A stretch of DNA of 64,000 bases. Origin: Xanthomonas sp. DAR 34887 (GTDB lineage: Bacteria; Pseudomonadota; Gammaproteobacteria; Xanthomonadales; Xanthomonadaceae). The stretch spans positions 284,501 through 348,500 of the forward strand of contig NZ_CP162490.1 of NCBI RefSeq assembly GCF_041245805.1. Reading direction: 5' to 3'. The translations under genes and the position numbers were made by a program. This document shows positions 35,207-44,149 of the stretch, in pieces. Position 1 is the first letter of the stretch; every line of letters begins with the position of its first letter. The notes under the pieces are model-generated. The model worked only from the letters and a program-made list of their open reading frames with translations. It ran no database searches and was not told where the DNA came from.

Positions 35207-36379
35207 ATGCCTCCCCGCCGTGCCACCGGCCATTACGTTTCCGGTTCGCTGGCCGGGAGTCGTTACCAAGCGTTCGTCCCCGATCCACTGCCGCCCTCGC
35301 CGCCGCTGGACCTGGCTGCGCCGGAATTGATCGCCCGCAAGGAGCGGGCGGACCAGGCTCTGGGTCGGCTGGATGGCATCACCTTGATGCTGCCGGATCC
35401 GGAACTGTTCCTCTATCACTACGTGCGCAAGGAAGCGCTGTTGTCCTCGCAGATCGAGGGCACGCAGTCGTCGTTGTCGGACCTGCTGCTGTTCGAGTTG
35501 GACGAGGCGCCGGGCGTGCCGCTGGACGACGTGGAGGAGGTATCCAACTACGTCGCTGCGCTGAACCATGGGCTCAGGCGTTTGCGCCAGGACGACTTCC
35601 CGCTGTCCTTGCGCTTGATCCGGGAAATGCACGCCTTGCTGTTGCGGGGCGGGCGCGGCGCTGGCAAGCGGCCCGGCGAGTTCCGTGCAGGGCAGGTCTG
35701 GATTGGCGGTGCCTCACCGGCGCTGGCGCACTTCGTGCCGCCGCCGCCCGATGCCCTGGAGACGGTGCTGGATGCATTCGAACGCTTCCTGCATGCGCCA
35801 GCCAGCGACGTGTCGCCATTGGTCAAGGCGGCATTGGCGCATGTGCAGTTCGAGACGATCCATCCTTTCAGCGATGGCAACGGCCGGCTGGGGCGGTTGC
35901 TGATCGCATTGATCCTGTGCAATGAAGGCGTGCTGCGCGAACCGAGTCTGTATCTGAGCCTGTTCTTCAAGCGGCATCGCGCCCAGTACTACGAGCGCCT
36001 CAACGCCGTGCGCACCGAGGGGGACTGGGAAGGATGGCTGAGCTTCTTCCTCGACGGCGTCGCGGATACGGCGCAGCAAGCGGTCAGCACCGCGCAGCGT
36101 TTGCTGGCGCTATTGGCGCAAGATCGCGCGCGCATCGCCGGCCTGGGCACGCGTGCCGGCAATGTCGGACTGGTGTTCGAGCAATTCGCGCGCAGGGTGC
36201 TGCTTGGCGTGCCGCAGGTGCAACCGCATCTGGCGTTGAGCGCACCGACGATCCGCGCGGCCATCCGGACCCTGCAGGAACTGACGATCGTCAACGAACT
36301 CACCGGCCAGCAGCGGCATCGCGTCTTCGCCTATCAGGCGTACCTGGACATCCTCAGCGAAGGTGCGCAGCCGCTATGA
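35207..36379 (+). CDS. Fic-domain protein (AMP-transferase type) with C-terminal HTH
   Basis: A 390-residue cytoplasmic Fic protein, predicted to transfer AMP (or other nucleotide part) to a protein target. The catalytic motif HPFSDGNGRLGR begins at His219. The inhibitory helix motif SSQIEGT at residues 80-86, with Glu84, lies N-terminal to the Fic core, so this is a class II, self-inhibited Fic. A winged-helix-like C-terminus (about 310-385) is seen. AAGGAA precedes the ATG. It is inserted between oleA and oleB. No toxin-antitoxin partner gene is adjacent, which fits the built-in inhibitor. The target is unknown. Confidence 0.92.
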   Translation: MPPRRATGHYVSGSLAGSRYQAFVPDPLPPSPPLDLAAPELIARKERADQALGRLDGITLMLPDPELFLYHYVRKEALLSSQIEGTQSSLSDLLLFELDEAPGVPLDDVEEVSNYVAALNHGLRRLRQDDFPLSLRLIREMHALLLRGGRGAGKRPGEFRAGQVWIGGASPALAHFVPPPPDALETVLDAFERFLHAPASDVSPLVKAALAHVQFETIHPFSDGNGRLGRLLIALILCNEGVLREPSLYLSLFFKRHRAQYYERLNAVRTEGDWEGWLSFFLDGVADTAQQAVSTAQRLLALLAQDRARIAGLGTRAGNVGLVFEQFARRVLLGVPQVQPHLALSAPTIRAAIRTLQELTIVNELTGQQRHRVFAYQAYLDILSEGAQPL

Positions 36380-36482
36380 ACGTATCTGCGCCCATTTATG
36401 CAGACGTGCCGTCCGCATGCCTTGGCCGCGACGCCGCTGCACATGCTTCGCTTCATTTCCTCCTTTTCCTTGGTCGACCCGC

Positions 36483-37385
36483 ATGAACTACCCCGGCTAC
36501 CCCTTCACCCCGCAGCGTTTCCAGGTCCGCCCGGGGCTGCACATGTCCTACCTCGACGAAGGCCCGCGCGACGGCGAGGTGGTCGTGATGCTGCACGGCA
36601 ATCCGTCGTGGAGCTACTTGTGGCGGCATCTGGTGACCGGGCTGTCGGACCGTTACCGTTGCATCGTGCCCGACCACATCGGCATGGGGCTGTCGGACAA
36701 GCCGGACGACGCGCCGGGCGCGCAGCCTGGCTACGACTACACCCTGCAGTCGCGCGTGGAGGATCTCGACGCGCTGCTGCGGCACCTGGGCATCGACGGC
36801 CCGGTGACGCTGGCGGTGCACGACTGGGGCGGCATGATCGGTTTCGGCTGGGCGCTGTCGCACCATGCGCAGGTCAAGCGGCTGGTGATCACCAACACCG
36901 CTGCGTTCCCGTTGCCGGCGGCCAAGCCGATGCCGTGGCAGATCGCGATGGGCCGGCACTGGGGTCCGGGCGAGTGGTTCATCCGCACCTTCAACGCGTT
37001 CTCTTCCGGCGCGTCGTGGCTGGGCGTGTCGCGGCGCATGCCCGCCGCCGTGCGCCGCGCCTACGTGGCGCCGTACGACAGTTGGGCCAACCGCATCTCC
37101 ACGATCCGCTTCATGCAGGACATCCCGCTGTCGCCGGCCGACAAGGCCTGGCCGCTGCTGGAGCGCTCGGCGCAGGCACTGCCATCGTTCGCCGACCGCC
37201 CGGCGTTCATCGCCTGGGGTCTGCGCGACATCTGCTTCGACCATCACTTCCTGGCCGGTTTCCGCCAGGCGTTGCCGCAGGCCGAGGTGATGGCGTTCGA
37301 GGATGCCAACCACTACGTGCTGGAAGACAAGCACGAAGTGCTGGTGCCGGCGATCCGCACGTTCCTGGACGCGCATCCGCTCTAG
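36483..37385 (+). CDS. oleB: Beta-lactone decarboxylase OleB (alpha/beta hydrolase)
   Basis: This haloalkane-dehalogenase-like enzyme turns the beta-lactone made by OleC into the final cis-olefin and CO2. It has 300 residues. The oxyanion loop is LHGNPSWSYLW, the nucleophile Asp114 lies in AVHDWGGM, equivalent to the known OleB nucleophile, and the catalytic His is in FEDANHYVLED. A second gene copy is not present. In X. campestris OleB, OleC and OleD form large assemblies. The gene starts 103 bases after fic. Confidence 0.92.
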   Translation: MNYPGYPFTPQRFQVRPGLHMSYLDEGPRDGEVVVMLHGNPSWSYLWRHLVTGLSDRYRCIVPDHIGMGLSDKPDDAPGAQPGYDYTLQSRVEDLDALLRHLGIDGPVTLAVHDWGGMIGFGWALSHHAQVKRLVITNTAAFPLPAAKPMPWQIAMGRHWGPGEWFIRTFNAFSSGASWLGVSRRMPAAVRRAYVAPYDSWANRISTIRFMQDIPLSPADKAWPLLERSAQALPSFADRPAFIAWGLRDICFDHHFLAGFRQALPQAEVMAFEDANHYVLEDKHEVLVPAIRTFLDAHPL

Positions 37386-37425
37386 GCCGATGCGCGCTGC
37401 CGCAGCGTTGCGGCGTGCCGGCAGC

Positions 37426-37812
37426 TCAGGTCTCGTCCGGCAGCGGATTGCGCTCGGCGTCGCCGACGCCGATCCAGTCGCTTGCGGTCAACGCGTGCAG
37501 GCCATGCGCCAGCCGCGACTTGTCGCATTGCGCGCTGCGTTCGCCGAATTCCAGCGAGGCCGGCACCGCCGCGCAGACCGAGGGGCGGCGGTCGTGGATG
37601 CTGCAGCGGCTGTAGCGGCCGATGTCGGCGTCCAGCGCCACGCAGCGCGGCTGCGCCTGCGAGGTGCCGCGCATCACCCGTTCGTGGGTGCGCAACGGCT
37701 CGGTGAGCTCGAACGGGACCCTGCCGCCCAGCTCGGGATCGGCTTCGCTCCAGTGGAAGCTGACGCGGAAGTAGGCGCAGCAGGCGCCGCAGGTGAGGCA
37801 GGGATGTGCCAT
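37426..37812 (-). CDS. YkgJ-family cysteine cluster protein
   Basis: A 128-residue protein with the cluster CLTCGACC at residues 5-12 and further cysteines in QPRCVALD, RYSRCSIH, RPSVCAAV and QCDKS, as in the YkgJ (CxxCxxCC) family, which is thought to bind zinc or an iron-sulfur centre. Function is unknown. The ATG at 37812 gives the usual family start; the frame is open upstream. The orientation is opposite to the ole genes that flank it. Confidence 0.88.
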   Translation of the reverse strand: MAHPCLTCGACCAYFRVSFHWSEADPELGGRVPFELTEPLRTHERVMRGTSQAQPRCVALDADIGRYSRCSIHDRRPSVCAAVPASLEFGERSAQCDKSRLAHGLHALTASDWIGVGDAERNPLPDET

Positions 37813-37917
37813 GGCAGCCGGCCTTGCGCGGCAAACAGCGGTGGGGGCGCGGCATTCTGACCGAACCGGCGTGCGCTGCAAGCGCCGCGGCGTTCAGGCG
37901 GCCGCGTTTCGTGCGGA

Positions 37918-38814
37918 TCAGGCCAGCCTGGGCGCCGCATGCTGCTCCAGGAAGGCGAGGAAACTGGCGAGTTTGGGCAGCGGCTGGCGGTCCTGTCGGT
38001 ACAGCGCGTGGACCGGGCGGCTGGCCGGCAGATAGGCCTCGAGCACGCCGACCAGGCGTCCGGCGGCCAGATCCTCGGCCACCAACACCTGCGGCTGCAA
38101 CAGCAGTCCAGCGCCGTGCAAGGCGGCCTGGCGCAGCGCGGCGCTGCTGTTGCAGCGCAGGGCGGTCTCGGTGGGCCAGCTCGCTGTGGCGCCGGACGCG
38201 GCCAGCCGCCACGCCGAACGCGGGTTCCAGGCGGCGTGACCGAGGCAGCGGTGTGCGGCCAGGTCGGCGGGCGTGGCCGGCACGCCGTGGCGCGCCAGGT
38301 AGGCCGGCGCGGCGCAGATCGTCATGCGGTAATGGCCCAGCGGTCGCGCCACCAGGTCCAGCGCGGGATCGAGCGCGCCGGCCCGGATCGCCAGGTCGAT
38401 GCCGTCCTCGATCAGGTCGACCACGCTGTTGCTTAGTTCCAGTTCGATGCGCACCTGCGGGAACTGCGCCTGATACTCGGCCACCGCCGCGGCGATCACG
38501 CATTCGCCCAGCGTGGTGGCGGCACTGATCCGCAGCAGCCCGCTCGGCGAGGCGGCCAGGCGCTCGACTGCGCTTTCGGCCCAGCGCAGCTGTTCCAGCA
38601 CGCGCTTGCCCTCTTCGTAGAAACGGCGGCCGGCATCGGTCAGGCCCTGGCGGCGGGTGCTGCGTTCCAGCAGCCGTGCGCCCAGATGGGTCTCGAGCTG
38701 CCGCACCAGCTTGCCGACCATCACCGCACTGATGTCCAGCCGGCGCGCGGCAGCGCTGAAGCTGCCGGCGTCCACGGCGGCAGTGAAGACTTCGATGCTG
38801 CGCAGCTTGTCCAC
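37918..38814 (-). CDS. LysR-family transcriptional regulator
   Basis: A 298-residue regulator with the winged HTH RSIEVFTAAVDAGSFSAAAR and ETHLGARLLERSTRRQGLT. An effector domain starts near RISAATTLGECVI. A GTG start (38814) is used; it lies 4 bases from a 17-bp near-palindrome (38819-38835), suggesting self-control. It is divergent from an SDR gene and sits inside the ole cluster. The closest family would be the LysR/CrgA-like group acting on a divergent SDR, as the context suggests. Confidence 0.9.
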   Translation of the reverse strand: MDKLRSIEVFTAAVDAGSFSAAARRLDISAVMVGKLVRQLETHLGARLLERSTRRQGLTDAGRRFYEEGKRVLEQLRWAESAVERLAASPSGLLRISAATTLGECVIAAAVAEYQAQFPQVRIELELSNSVVDLIEDGIDLAIRAGALDPALDLVARPLGHYRMTICAAPAYLARHGVPATPADLAAHRCLGHAAWNPRSAWRLAASGATASWPTETALRCNSSAALRQAALHGAGLLLQPQVLVAEDLAAGRLVGVLEAYLPASRPVHALYRQDRQPLPKLASFLAFLEQHAAPRLA

Positions 38815-38818
38815 GATT

Positions 38819-38835
38819 GCGAACCCTGGGTTTGC
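38819..38835. promoter_or_regulatory. Candidate LysR operator
   Basis: GCGAACCCTGGGTTTGC is a 17-base near-palindrome (7 of 8 arm pairs) with the T-N11-A character of LysR boxes. It lies in the 100-base divergent gap between the LysR and SDR genes. Confidence 0.5.
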
Positions 38836-38914
38836 AGTGCCGGAAATTCTGCGCCATTTTTCGCCGCCCGGTACGCGGCCAGACTGGCGTCCTCACATCA
38901 GCAGGAGCAGCGGC

Positions 38915-39514
38915 ATGAAGGCGATCGTCATCGGCGGAACCGGCACCCTGGGCCGGGCCGTGGTGCAGGAACTGGGGCGCGACCACGAGGTGATCGCGGT
39001 CGGCCACACGCGCGGCGCGTACACCGTGGACATCACCGACGACGCCAGCGTGCAGGCGCTGTTCGCCGCGCTGGGGCCGGTGGACGCGATCGTCTCGGCC
39101 AGCGGCGAGCTGCACTTCGGCGAACTGGCCACGCTGCAGCCGGCACAGTTCGCGCTGGGACTGCAGCACAAGCTGCTGGGCCAGGTGCGGCTGGCGCTGC
39201 TCGGCCAGCACCATCTCAACGAAGGCGGTTCGATCACGCTGACCGGCGGCATCGTCGCCGACGAGCCGATCCGTGGCGGCAGCAACGCCACCACGGTCAA
39301 CACCGCGCTGCAGGGCTTCGTGCGCGCGGCCGCGTGCGAGCTGCGCGGCGGCCGCCGCATCAACGTGGTCAGCCCGACCGTGCTGAACGAATCGGCCGAA
39401 CAGTACGCGGCGTTCTTCCCGGGATTCGAGAGCGTCAGCGCCGCGCGCGCTGCGCTGGCGTACCGGCGCAGCGTGTCCGGAATCCAGAGCGGGCGCACGT
39501 TGCGGGTCGTCTAG
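38915..39514 (+). CDS. Short-chain dehydrogenase/reductase
   Basis: A 199-residue small SDR. It starts with the NADP-binding motif IGGTGTLGRAVVQEL. DAIVSASGELHFGEL corresponds to the NNAG region, and SITLTGGIVADEP has the serine strand. A classic YxxxK is not present (TTVNTALQGFVRAA takes its place), as in the short YbbO/'SDR atypical' sub-group. CAGGAG precedes the ATG. It is divergent from the LysR regulator and 88 bases before oleC. Its reaction is unknown; it need not belong to olefin synthesis. Confidence 0.85.
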   Translation: MKAIVIGGTGTLGRAVVQELGRDHEVIAVGHTRGAYTVDITDDASVQALFAALGPVDAIVSASGELHFGELATLQPAQFALGLQHKLLGQVRLALLGQHHLNEGGSITLTGGIVADEPIRGGSNATTVNTALQGFVRAAACELRGGRRINVVSPTVLNESAEQYAAFFPGFESVSAARAALAYRRSVSGIQSGRTLRVV

Positions 39515-39602
39515 GGCGTGTCGTCCATTGCCGGACTGGACCGGCTCGGCAACGGATGGAATGCGCGGCGGCATGGCCGGCGCCATCGGCGATAATCGGC
39601 CG

Positions 39603-41270
39603 ATGACCACGCCCTCCATCTGCAACATCGCCGCGACGCTGCCGCCGTTGGCGCGCGAGCGCCCCGACCAGATCGCCATCCGCTGCCCGGGCCGCCGTGG
39701 CGCCGATGGCCTGGCCGCCTACGACGTGACCTTGAGCTATGCGCAGCTGGATGCGCGCAGCGACGCGATCGCCGCCGGCTTGGGCGGCTACGGTATCGGC
39801 CGCGGCACGCGCACGGTGGTGATGGTGCGGCCGTCGCCGGAATTCTTCCTGCTGATGTTCGCGCTGTTCAAGGCCGGTGCGGTGCCGGTGCTGGTGGATC
39901 CGGGCATCGACAGGCGCGCGCTCAAGCAGTGCCTGGACGAGGCGCAGCCGGAGGCGTTCATCGGCATCCCGCTGGCGCAGCTGGCGCGGCGGCTGCTGGG
40001 TTGGGCGCGCTCGGCGCGGCGCATTGTCACCGTGGGCCGGCGCTGGGCCTGGGGCGGCACTACGCTGGCGCGGATCGAGCGTGCCGGCCATGGCGCCGGC
40101 AGCCAGCTGGCCGACACGGCGGCCGACGACGTGGCCGCGATCCTGTTCACCAGCGGCTCCACCGGCGTGCCCAAGGGGGTGGTCTACCGGCACCGCCATT
40201 TCGTCGGCCAGATCGAGCTGATGCGCAACGCGTTCGGCATGCAGCCCGGCGGCGTCGATCTGCCGACGTTCCCGCCGTTCGCGCTGTTCGATCCGGCGCT
40301 GGGGCTGACCTCGGTGATCCCGGACATGGACCCGACGCGTCCGGCCAGCGCCGATCCGCGCAAGCTGCATGAGGCGATCGACCGCTTCGGGGTGACCCAG
40401 CTGTTCGGTTCGCCGGCGCTGATGCGGGTGCTGGCCGACTACGGCCGGCCGTTGCCGAACGTGCGCTGCGCGACCTCGGCCGGTGCGCCGGTACCGCCGG
40501 ACATCGTCGCCAAGATCTGCAGCCTGCTGCCGGAGGATGGCAAGCTGTGGACGCCGTACGGCGCCACCGAGTGCCTGCCGGTAGCGGCGATCGAGGGCCG
40601 CGAACTGCAGGGCACGCGCGCGGCCACCGAAACCGGTGCCGGCACCTGCGTCGGCGCGGTGGTGGCGCCGAACGTGGTGCGCATCATCGCCATCGACGAT
40701 GCGGCGATCCCCGAGTGGTCGGGCGTACGCGAGCTGCCGGCGGGCACGGTCGGCGAGATCACCGTGGCCGGGCCGACCACCACCGACACCTATTTCAACC
40801 GCGATGCGGCCACGCGCATCGCCAAGATCCGCGAGCGCCTGGACGACGGCAGCGAGCGCATCGTGCATCGCATGGGCGACGTCGGCTACTTCGACGCGCA
40901 GGGCCGGCTGTGGTTCTGCGGGCGCAAGACCCAGCGCGTGGAGACCGCGCAGGGGCCGCTGTACACCGAACAGATCGAACCGATCTTCAATACGCTGCAT
41001 GGGGTAAAGCGCAGCGCGCTGGTCGGGATCGGCGAGGCCGGCAGGCAGCGTCCGGTGCTGTGCTACGAACTGGATGACGACACCTGGATGTGGAGCCAAC
41101 TGGAGTTGGAGGAACTGGAACAGCAACTGCGCGCAACCGCCGCCGCGCACGCGCACACCGCCGGCATCGCCGATTTCCTGCGCCATCAGGGCTTTCCGGT
41201 GGACATCCGCCACAACGCCAAGATCGGCCGCGAGAAACTGGTGCTGTGGGCCAAGGACCGGGTGCGCTGA
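39603..41270 (+). CDS. oleC: Beta-lactone synthetase OleC (AMP-dependent)
   Basis: This ANL-superfamily enzyme activates the beta-hydroxy acid from OleD with ATP and closes it to a beta-lactone. The 555-residue protein has the adenylate motif LFTSGSTGVPKGVVYRHRHF, the A5 region LWTPYGATECLP and the hinge GDVGYFDAQGRLWFCGRK. A start at 39603 is chosen since upstream frame residues do not resemble the family. The stop lies 10 bases before the downstream regulator gene. With oleB and oleD it completes the pathway. Confidence 0.93.
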   Translation: MTTPSICNIAATLPPLARERPDQIAIRCPGRRGADGLAAYDVTLSYAQLDARSDAIAAGLGGYGIGRGTRTVVMVRPSPEFFLLMFALFKAGAVPVLVDPGIDRRALKQCLDEAQPEAFIGIPLAQLARRLLGWARSARRIVTVGRRWAWGGTTLARIERAGHGAGSQLADTAADDVAAILFTSGSTGVPKGVVYRHRHFVGQIELMRNAFGMQPGGVDLPTFPPFALFDPALGLTSVIPDMDPTRPASADPRKLHEAIDRFGVTQLFGSPALMRVLADYGRPLPNVRCATSAGAPVPPDIVAKICSLLPEDGKLWTPYGATECLPVAAIEGRELQGTRAATETGAGTCVGAVVAPNVVRIIAIDDAAIPEWSGVRELPAGTVGEITVAGPTTTDTYFNRDAATRIAKIRERLDDGSERIVHRMGDVGYFDAQGRLWFCGRKTQRVETAQGPLYTEQIEPIFNTLHGVKRSALVGIGEAGRQRPVLCYELDDDTWMWSQLELEELEQQLRATAAAHAHTAGIADFLRHQGFPVDIRHNAKIGREKLVLWAKDRVR

Positions 41271-41280
41271 GGTCGCGGCG

Positions 41281-42855
41281 ATGGGCGAGCGCTACCGGCT
41301 GGACGACCTGCGCATCGACGTGGCGCGGCAGCGGGTCGAACGCGACGGGGTGGCGCTGGAACTGGGCGGGCTGAGTTTCCGCCTGCTGCATTACCTGCTG
41401 CAACAGGGCCAGCGCGTGGTCGGCTTCGACGAACTGATCGCGCAGGTATGGGCGCCGGCGCTGGTCAACGAGGAGACCGTGACCCAGCGCGTGCGCCTGT
41501 TGCGGCAGGCGCTGGGCGATGCCTCGCGGCAGCCGCGCTACCTGCGTTCGGTGCGCGGCCAGGGCTATCAGTTATGCGCACCGGTGCGCACTGACGAAGA
41601 CAGCGACGGCGAAGCTCCACCGGCGCCGCGACGCCGGCGTTGGCGCGGCATCGCGATCGCGGCAGTCATGGTCCTCGGTATTGGGACGTTGGCGATGCTG
41701 GCGTGGCCACGGTCTGTGCCGCCACAGGAAGCTGCGGCGCCGCTGCTGCAACGCGCCGAGTATTACGCCGGCATCGGCCAGCGCGACGACAACGAACGCG
41801 CGATCGCGCTGTACCGGCAGCGCCTGCAGCAAGTGCCCGACGAGCCACGCGCGTTGCTCGGGCTCAGCCGCGCCTACAGCGCGCGCGTGTGCCAGTACGG
41901 CGGCGATGCGCAGTACGTCGCGCTGGCGCGGCGCCTGGCGGCGCAGGTGATCGCGGCGCGGCCGCAGCTGGCTGCGGCGCATGCCGCGCTCGGCTACGCG
42001 CACGATTGCAGCGGCGAGTATGCGGCGGCGCTGGCCGCCTACGAGCGCGCGCTGCAGCTGGACCCCGGCGCCGATGCGGTGCGCGGCTCGGCGGCGTACC
42101 TGTACGAGCGCAAGGGGCAATTGGCGCAGGCCTTGGCCGCCAACCTGCAGGTGCGCGATCCGGCGCGGGTGCGCTTCCTGCCGATCCAGATCGCCAGCAA
42201 CCTCAACCTGCTCGGCTATGTCAGCGCCGCCGAAGCGCGCTATCGCGACAGCTTCCAGCTGTATCCGGACAGCGCCTACTCCAACCTGGCCTGGCCGAGT
42301 TTCCTGTTCGCGCATGGCCGCAACGCCGAGGCGCAGGCGGCATTGGACGAGGCGCTGGGACGCGGCACCGACTACGCCGGGCTGTACCTGCTGCAGGCGG
42401 AACTGGCGTTGGCGCAGGGCGATGCGGCGCGCGCGCGCCAGGCCAGCCTGCAGGCGCTGCGCCTGCGCCCGCACGGCAGCCTGGGACAGACCGTGGCGTG
42501 GACGCTGGACGCGCAGCCACGGCCTGCCGCGCCGGTGCTGCGCGCGCGGGCGCATGACCTGTTGCGCAGCCTCGCGCGCGGCGCCGACCCGCTCGATGGG
42601 CTGGATGCGGCGCTGCTGCTGCAACTGGCCGGCGACCCCGCCGCCGCGCTGGAGGCGTTGCGCCGCGCACAGGCCGCCGGGTATCGCGATGCGGCCTACC
42701 TGCGGGTGTCGCCGCTGCTGGCACCGCTGCGCACGCAGGCCGGCTTCGCCACGTTGCTGGCGCGCAACCAGGCCGACATCATCGCGCAGCGCGCACTGGT
42801 GCGCCGCGCCGGCCTGCTGTCGCAGGAAACCGGCGCGGCTACGGCAATGCCTTGA
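41281..42855 (+). CDS. Membrane winged-helix/TPR regulator (CadC-like)
   Basis: A 524-residue protein in three parts: an OmpR-type winged-helix DNA-binding domain at about 5-100 (DLRIDVARQRVERDGVALEL, then VTQRVRLLRQALGD and YLRSVRGQGYQL), one membrane helix at about 124-142, and a long TPR-rich C-terminal domain outside the membrane. This layout is like CadC/ToxR one-component regulators with TPR sensing. It starts 10 bases after oleC, so it is read together with it. The end overlaps the convergent serine hydrolase gene by 17 bases. The signal and targets are unknown. Confidence 0.88.
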   Translation: MGERYRLDDLRIDVARQRVERDGVALELGGLSFRLLHYLLQQGQRVVGFDELIAQVWAPALVNEETVTQRVRLLRQALGDASRQPRYLRSVRGQGYQLCAPVRTDEDSDGEAPPAPRRRRWRGIAIAAVMVLGIGTLAMLAWPRSVPPQEAAAPLLQRAEYYAGIGQRDDNERAIALYRQRLQQVPDEPRALLGLSRAYSARVCQYGGDAQYVALARRLAAQVIAARPQLAAAHAALGYAHDCSGEYAAALAAYERALQLDPGADAVRGSAAYLYERKGQLAQALAANLQVRDPARVRFLPIQIASNLNLLGYVSAAEARYRDSFQLYPDSAYSNLAWPSFLFAHGRNAEAQAALDEALGRGTDYAGLYLLQAELALAQGDAARARQASLQALRLRPHGSLGQTVAWTLDAQPRPAAPVLRARAHDLLRSLARGADPLDGLDAALLLQLAGDPAAALEALRRAQAAGYRDAAYLRVSPLLAPLRTQAGFATLLARNQADIIAQRALVRRAGLLSQETGAATAMP

Positions 42856-43954
42856 GCACGTAGTCGGCGAGCAGCGCTTGCGACTGCGGATGCATCTTCG
42901 GCATGTTGTAGGCGCTGCGGGTGATCACCATCACCAGGCGTTCCTCGGGCAGCACGAACACATAGTTGCCGCCGTTGCCGGACATCGCCCACACCCCGCG
43001 TTCCACGCCGCGCACCGGGAAGCGGAAGCGCCACAGCAGATAGCCGTAGTCGGCGTCCTCGCGCGCTTGCGCGTGCACCGTGGTCATCGCCCGCACCCAG
43101 TCCGCCGGCAGCACCTGCCGGCCATGCCAGCGGCCCTGATCGAGCAGCAACTGGCCGAACTTGGCCAGGTCGCGGCTGCGGTAGCGGGTGCCGCCGCCGC
43201 CCATGCCCACGCCCTCGGCGGAGCGACCCCAATGGACGTCGGTGATACCGAGCGGCCGCTCCAACACCTTTGCGGCGAAGTCTTCCAGGCGCTGGCCGGT
43301 GGCTTTCTCCACCAGCGCGCCGAGCAGGAAGCTGCCGGCGGTGCAGTAGGAAAACGCGCGGCCGTGCGGGCTGGCCTCGGGACGGCGCATCCACGGCGCG
43401 TAGCCCTTGATCGGCAGGTCCAGCGCGAACTGGGTCCAGTCGGCGCTGACGTACATGCGTTCCTCGTTGCCGCTGGAGAACGCGTTGTCGTCGTCGCATT
43501 CCAGTTGCGAGCTCATCGTCAGCAGGTCTTCGACGGTGATCGCCCGCTTGCGCGGATCCTGCTGCTGCCACTGGCGATCGCCGAAGGCGTCAAAGACCTT
43601 GGCCTGCGCGCCGGGCAGGCGGCCGCGCTCGATCGCCGCGCCCACCAGCATCGCGGTGATGCTCTTGGTCGCCGAGCGGGTGTCGTGCAGGGTCTGCCGG
43701 TCGGCACCGCCGAAGTAGCGTTCGTAGACCAGCGCGCCGTCGCGCACGATCAGCACGCTGCTGGTGTTCGGCGCCTTGCCGTCGGCGATGGCCTGCTCCA
43801 GCGCCGCGAGCGTGGCCATGTTCCAGCCCGTGGCCCCGGCATCGGCGACGTTCCAGCCGTCGTCGAGCGCCGGCGGCGCGGTGGCGGCAGGCGCGGTGGC
43901 GGCAGGCGCGGCGAGGACGAACAAAGTGCACAGCAGGGACGGAAGGCGCGACAT
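42839..43954 (-). CDS. Exported class C beta-lactamase-like serine hydrolase
   Basis: A 371-residue periplasmic serine hydrolase. The signal peptide is SLLCTLFVLAAPAAT. The catalytic SxxK is Ser94-Ala-Thr-Lys97. A Tyr in FSYCTAGS gives the YxN-like second motif and the last motif may lie in MSGNGGNYV. These are the penicillin-binding-protein/beta-lactamase-related esterase class (COG1680). A start at 43954 is chosen; the frame is open upstream. It is opposite to oleCD and separates them. Activity on beta-lactams is not implied; many members are esterases or peptidases. Confidence 0.88.
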   Translation of the reverse strand: MSRLPSLLCTLFVLAAPAATAPAATAPPALDDGWNVADAGATGWNMATLAALEQAIADGKAPNTSSVLIVRDGALVYERYFGGADRQTLHDTRSATKSITAMLVGAAIERGRLPGAQAKVFDAFGDRQWQQQDPRKRAITVEDLLTMSSQLECDDDNAFSSGNEERMYVSADWTQFALDLPIKGYAPWMRRPEASPHGRAFSYCTAGSFLLGALVEKATGQRLEDFAAKVLERPLGITDVHWGRSAEGVGMGGGGTRYRSRDLAKFGQLLLDQGRWHGRQVLPADWVRAMTTVHAQAREDADYGYLLWRFRFPVRGVERGVWAMSGNGGNYVFVLPEERLVMVITRSAYNMPKMHPQSQALLADYVLKALP

Positions 43955-44149
43955 GGTGGGACTCCGAAGGATGCGGTCCGCGCACTGCGCCAGCACCGTG
44001 AATGAAGTGCCTGATGCCACGATGAAGATTTATGAAGTCCTGCAAGATCAACGGTTTGGAATGCGGCTGGCATCGCCGGCCGCCGCGCGGATCGCCTTCC
44101 CCGGCGACCCCGGCTATCGTGTGCGGCCTGATGCGATCGGTGCGGCGCG

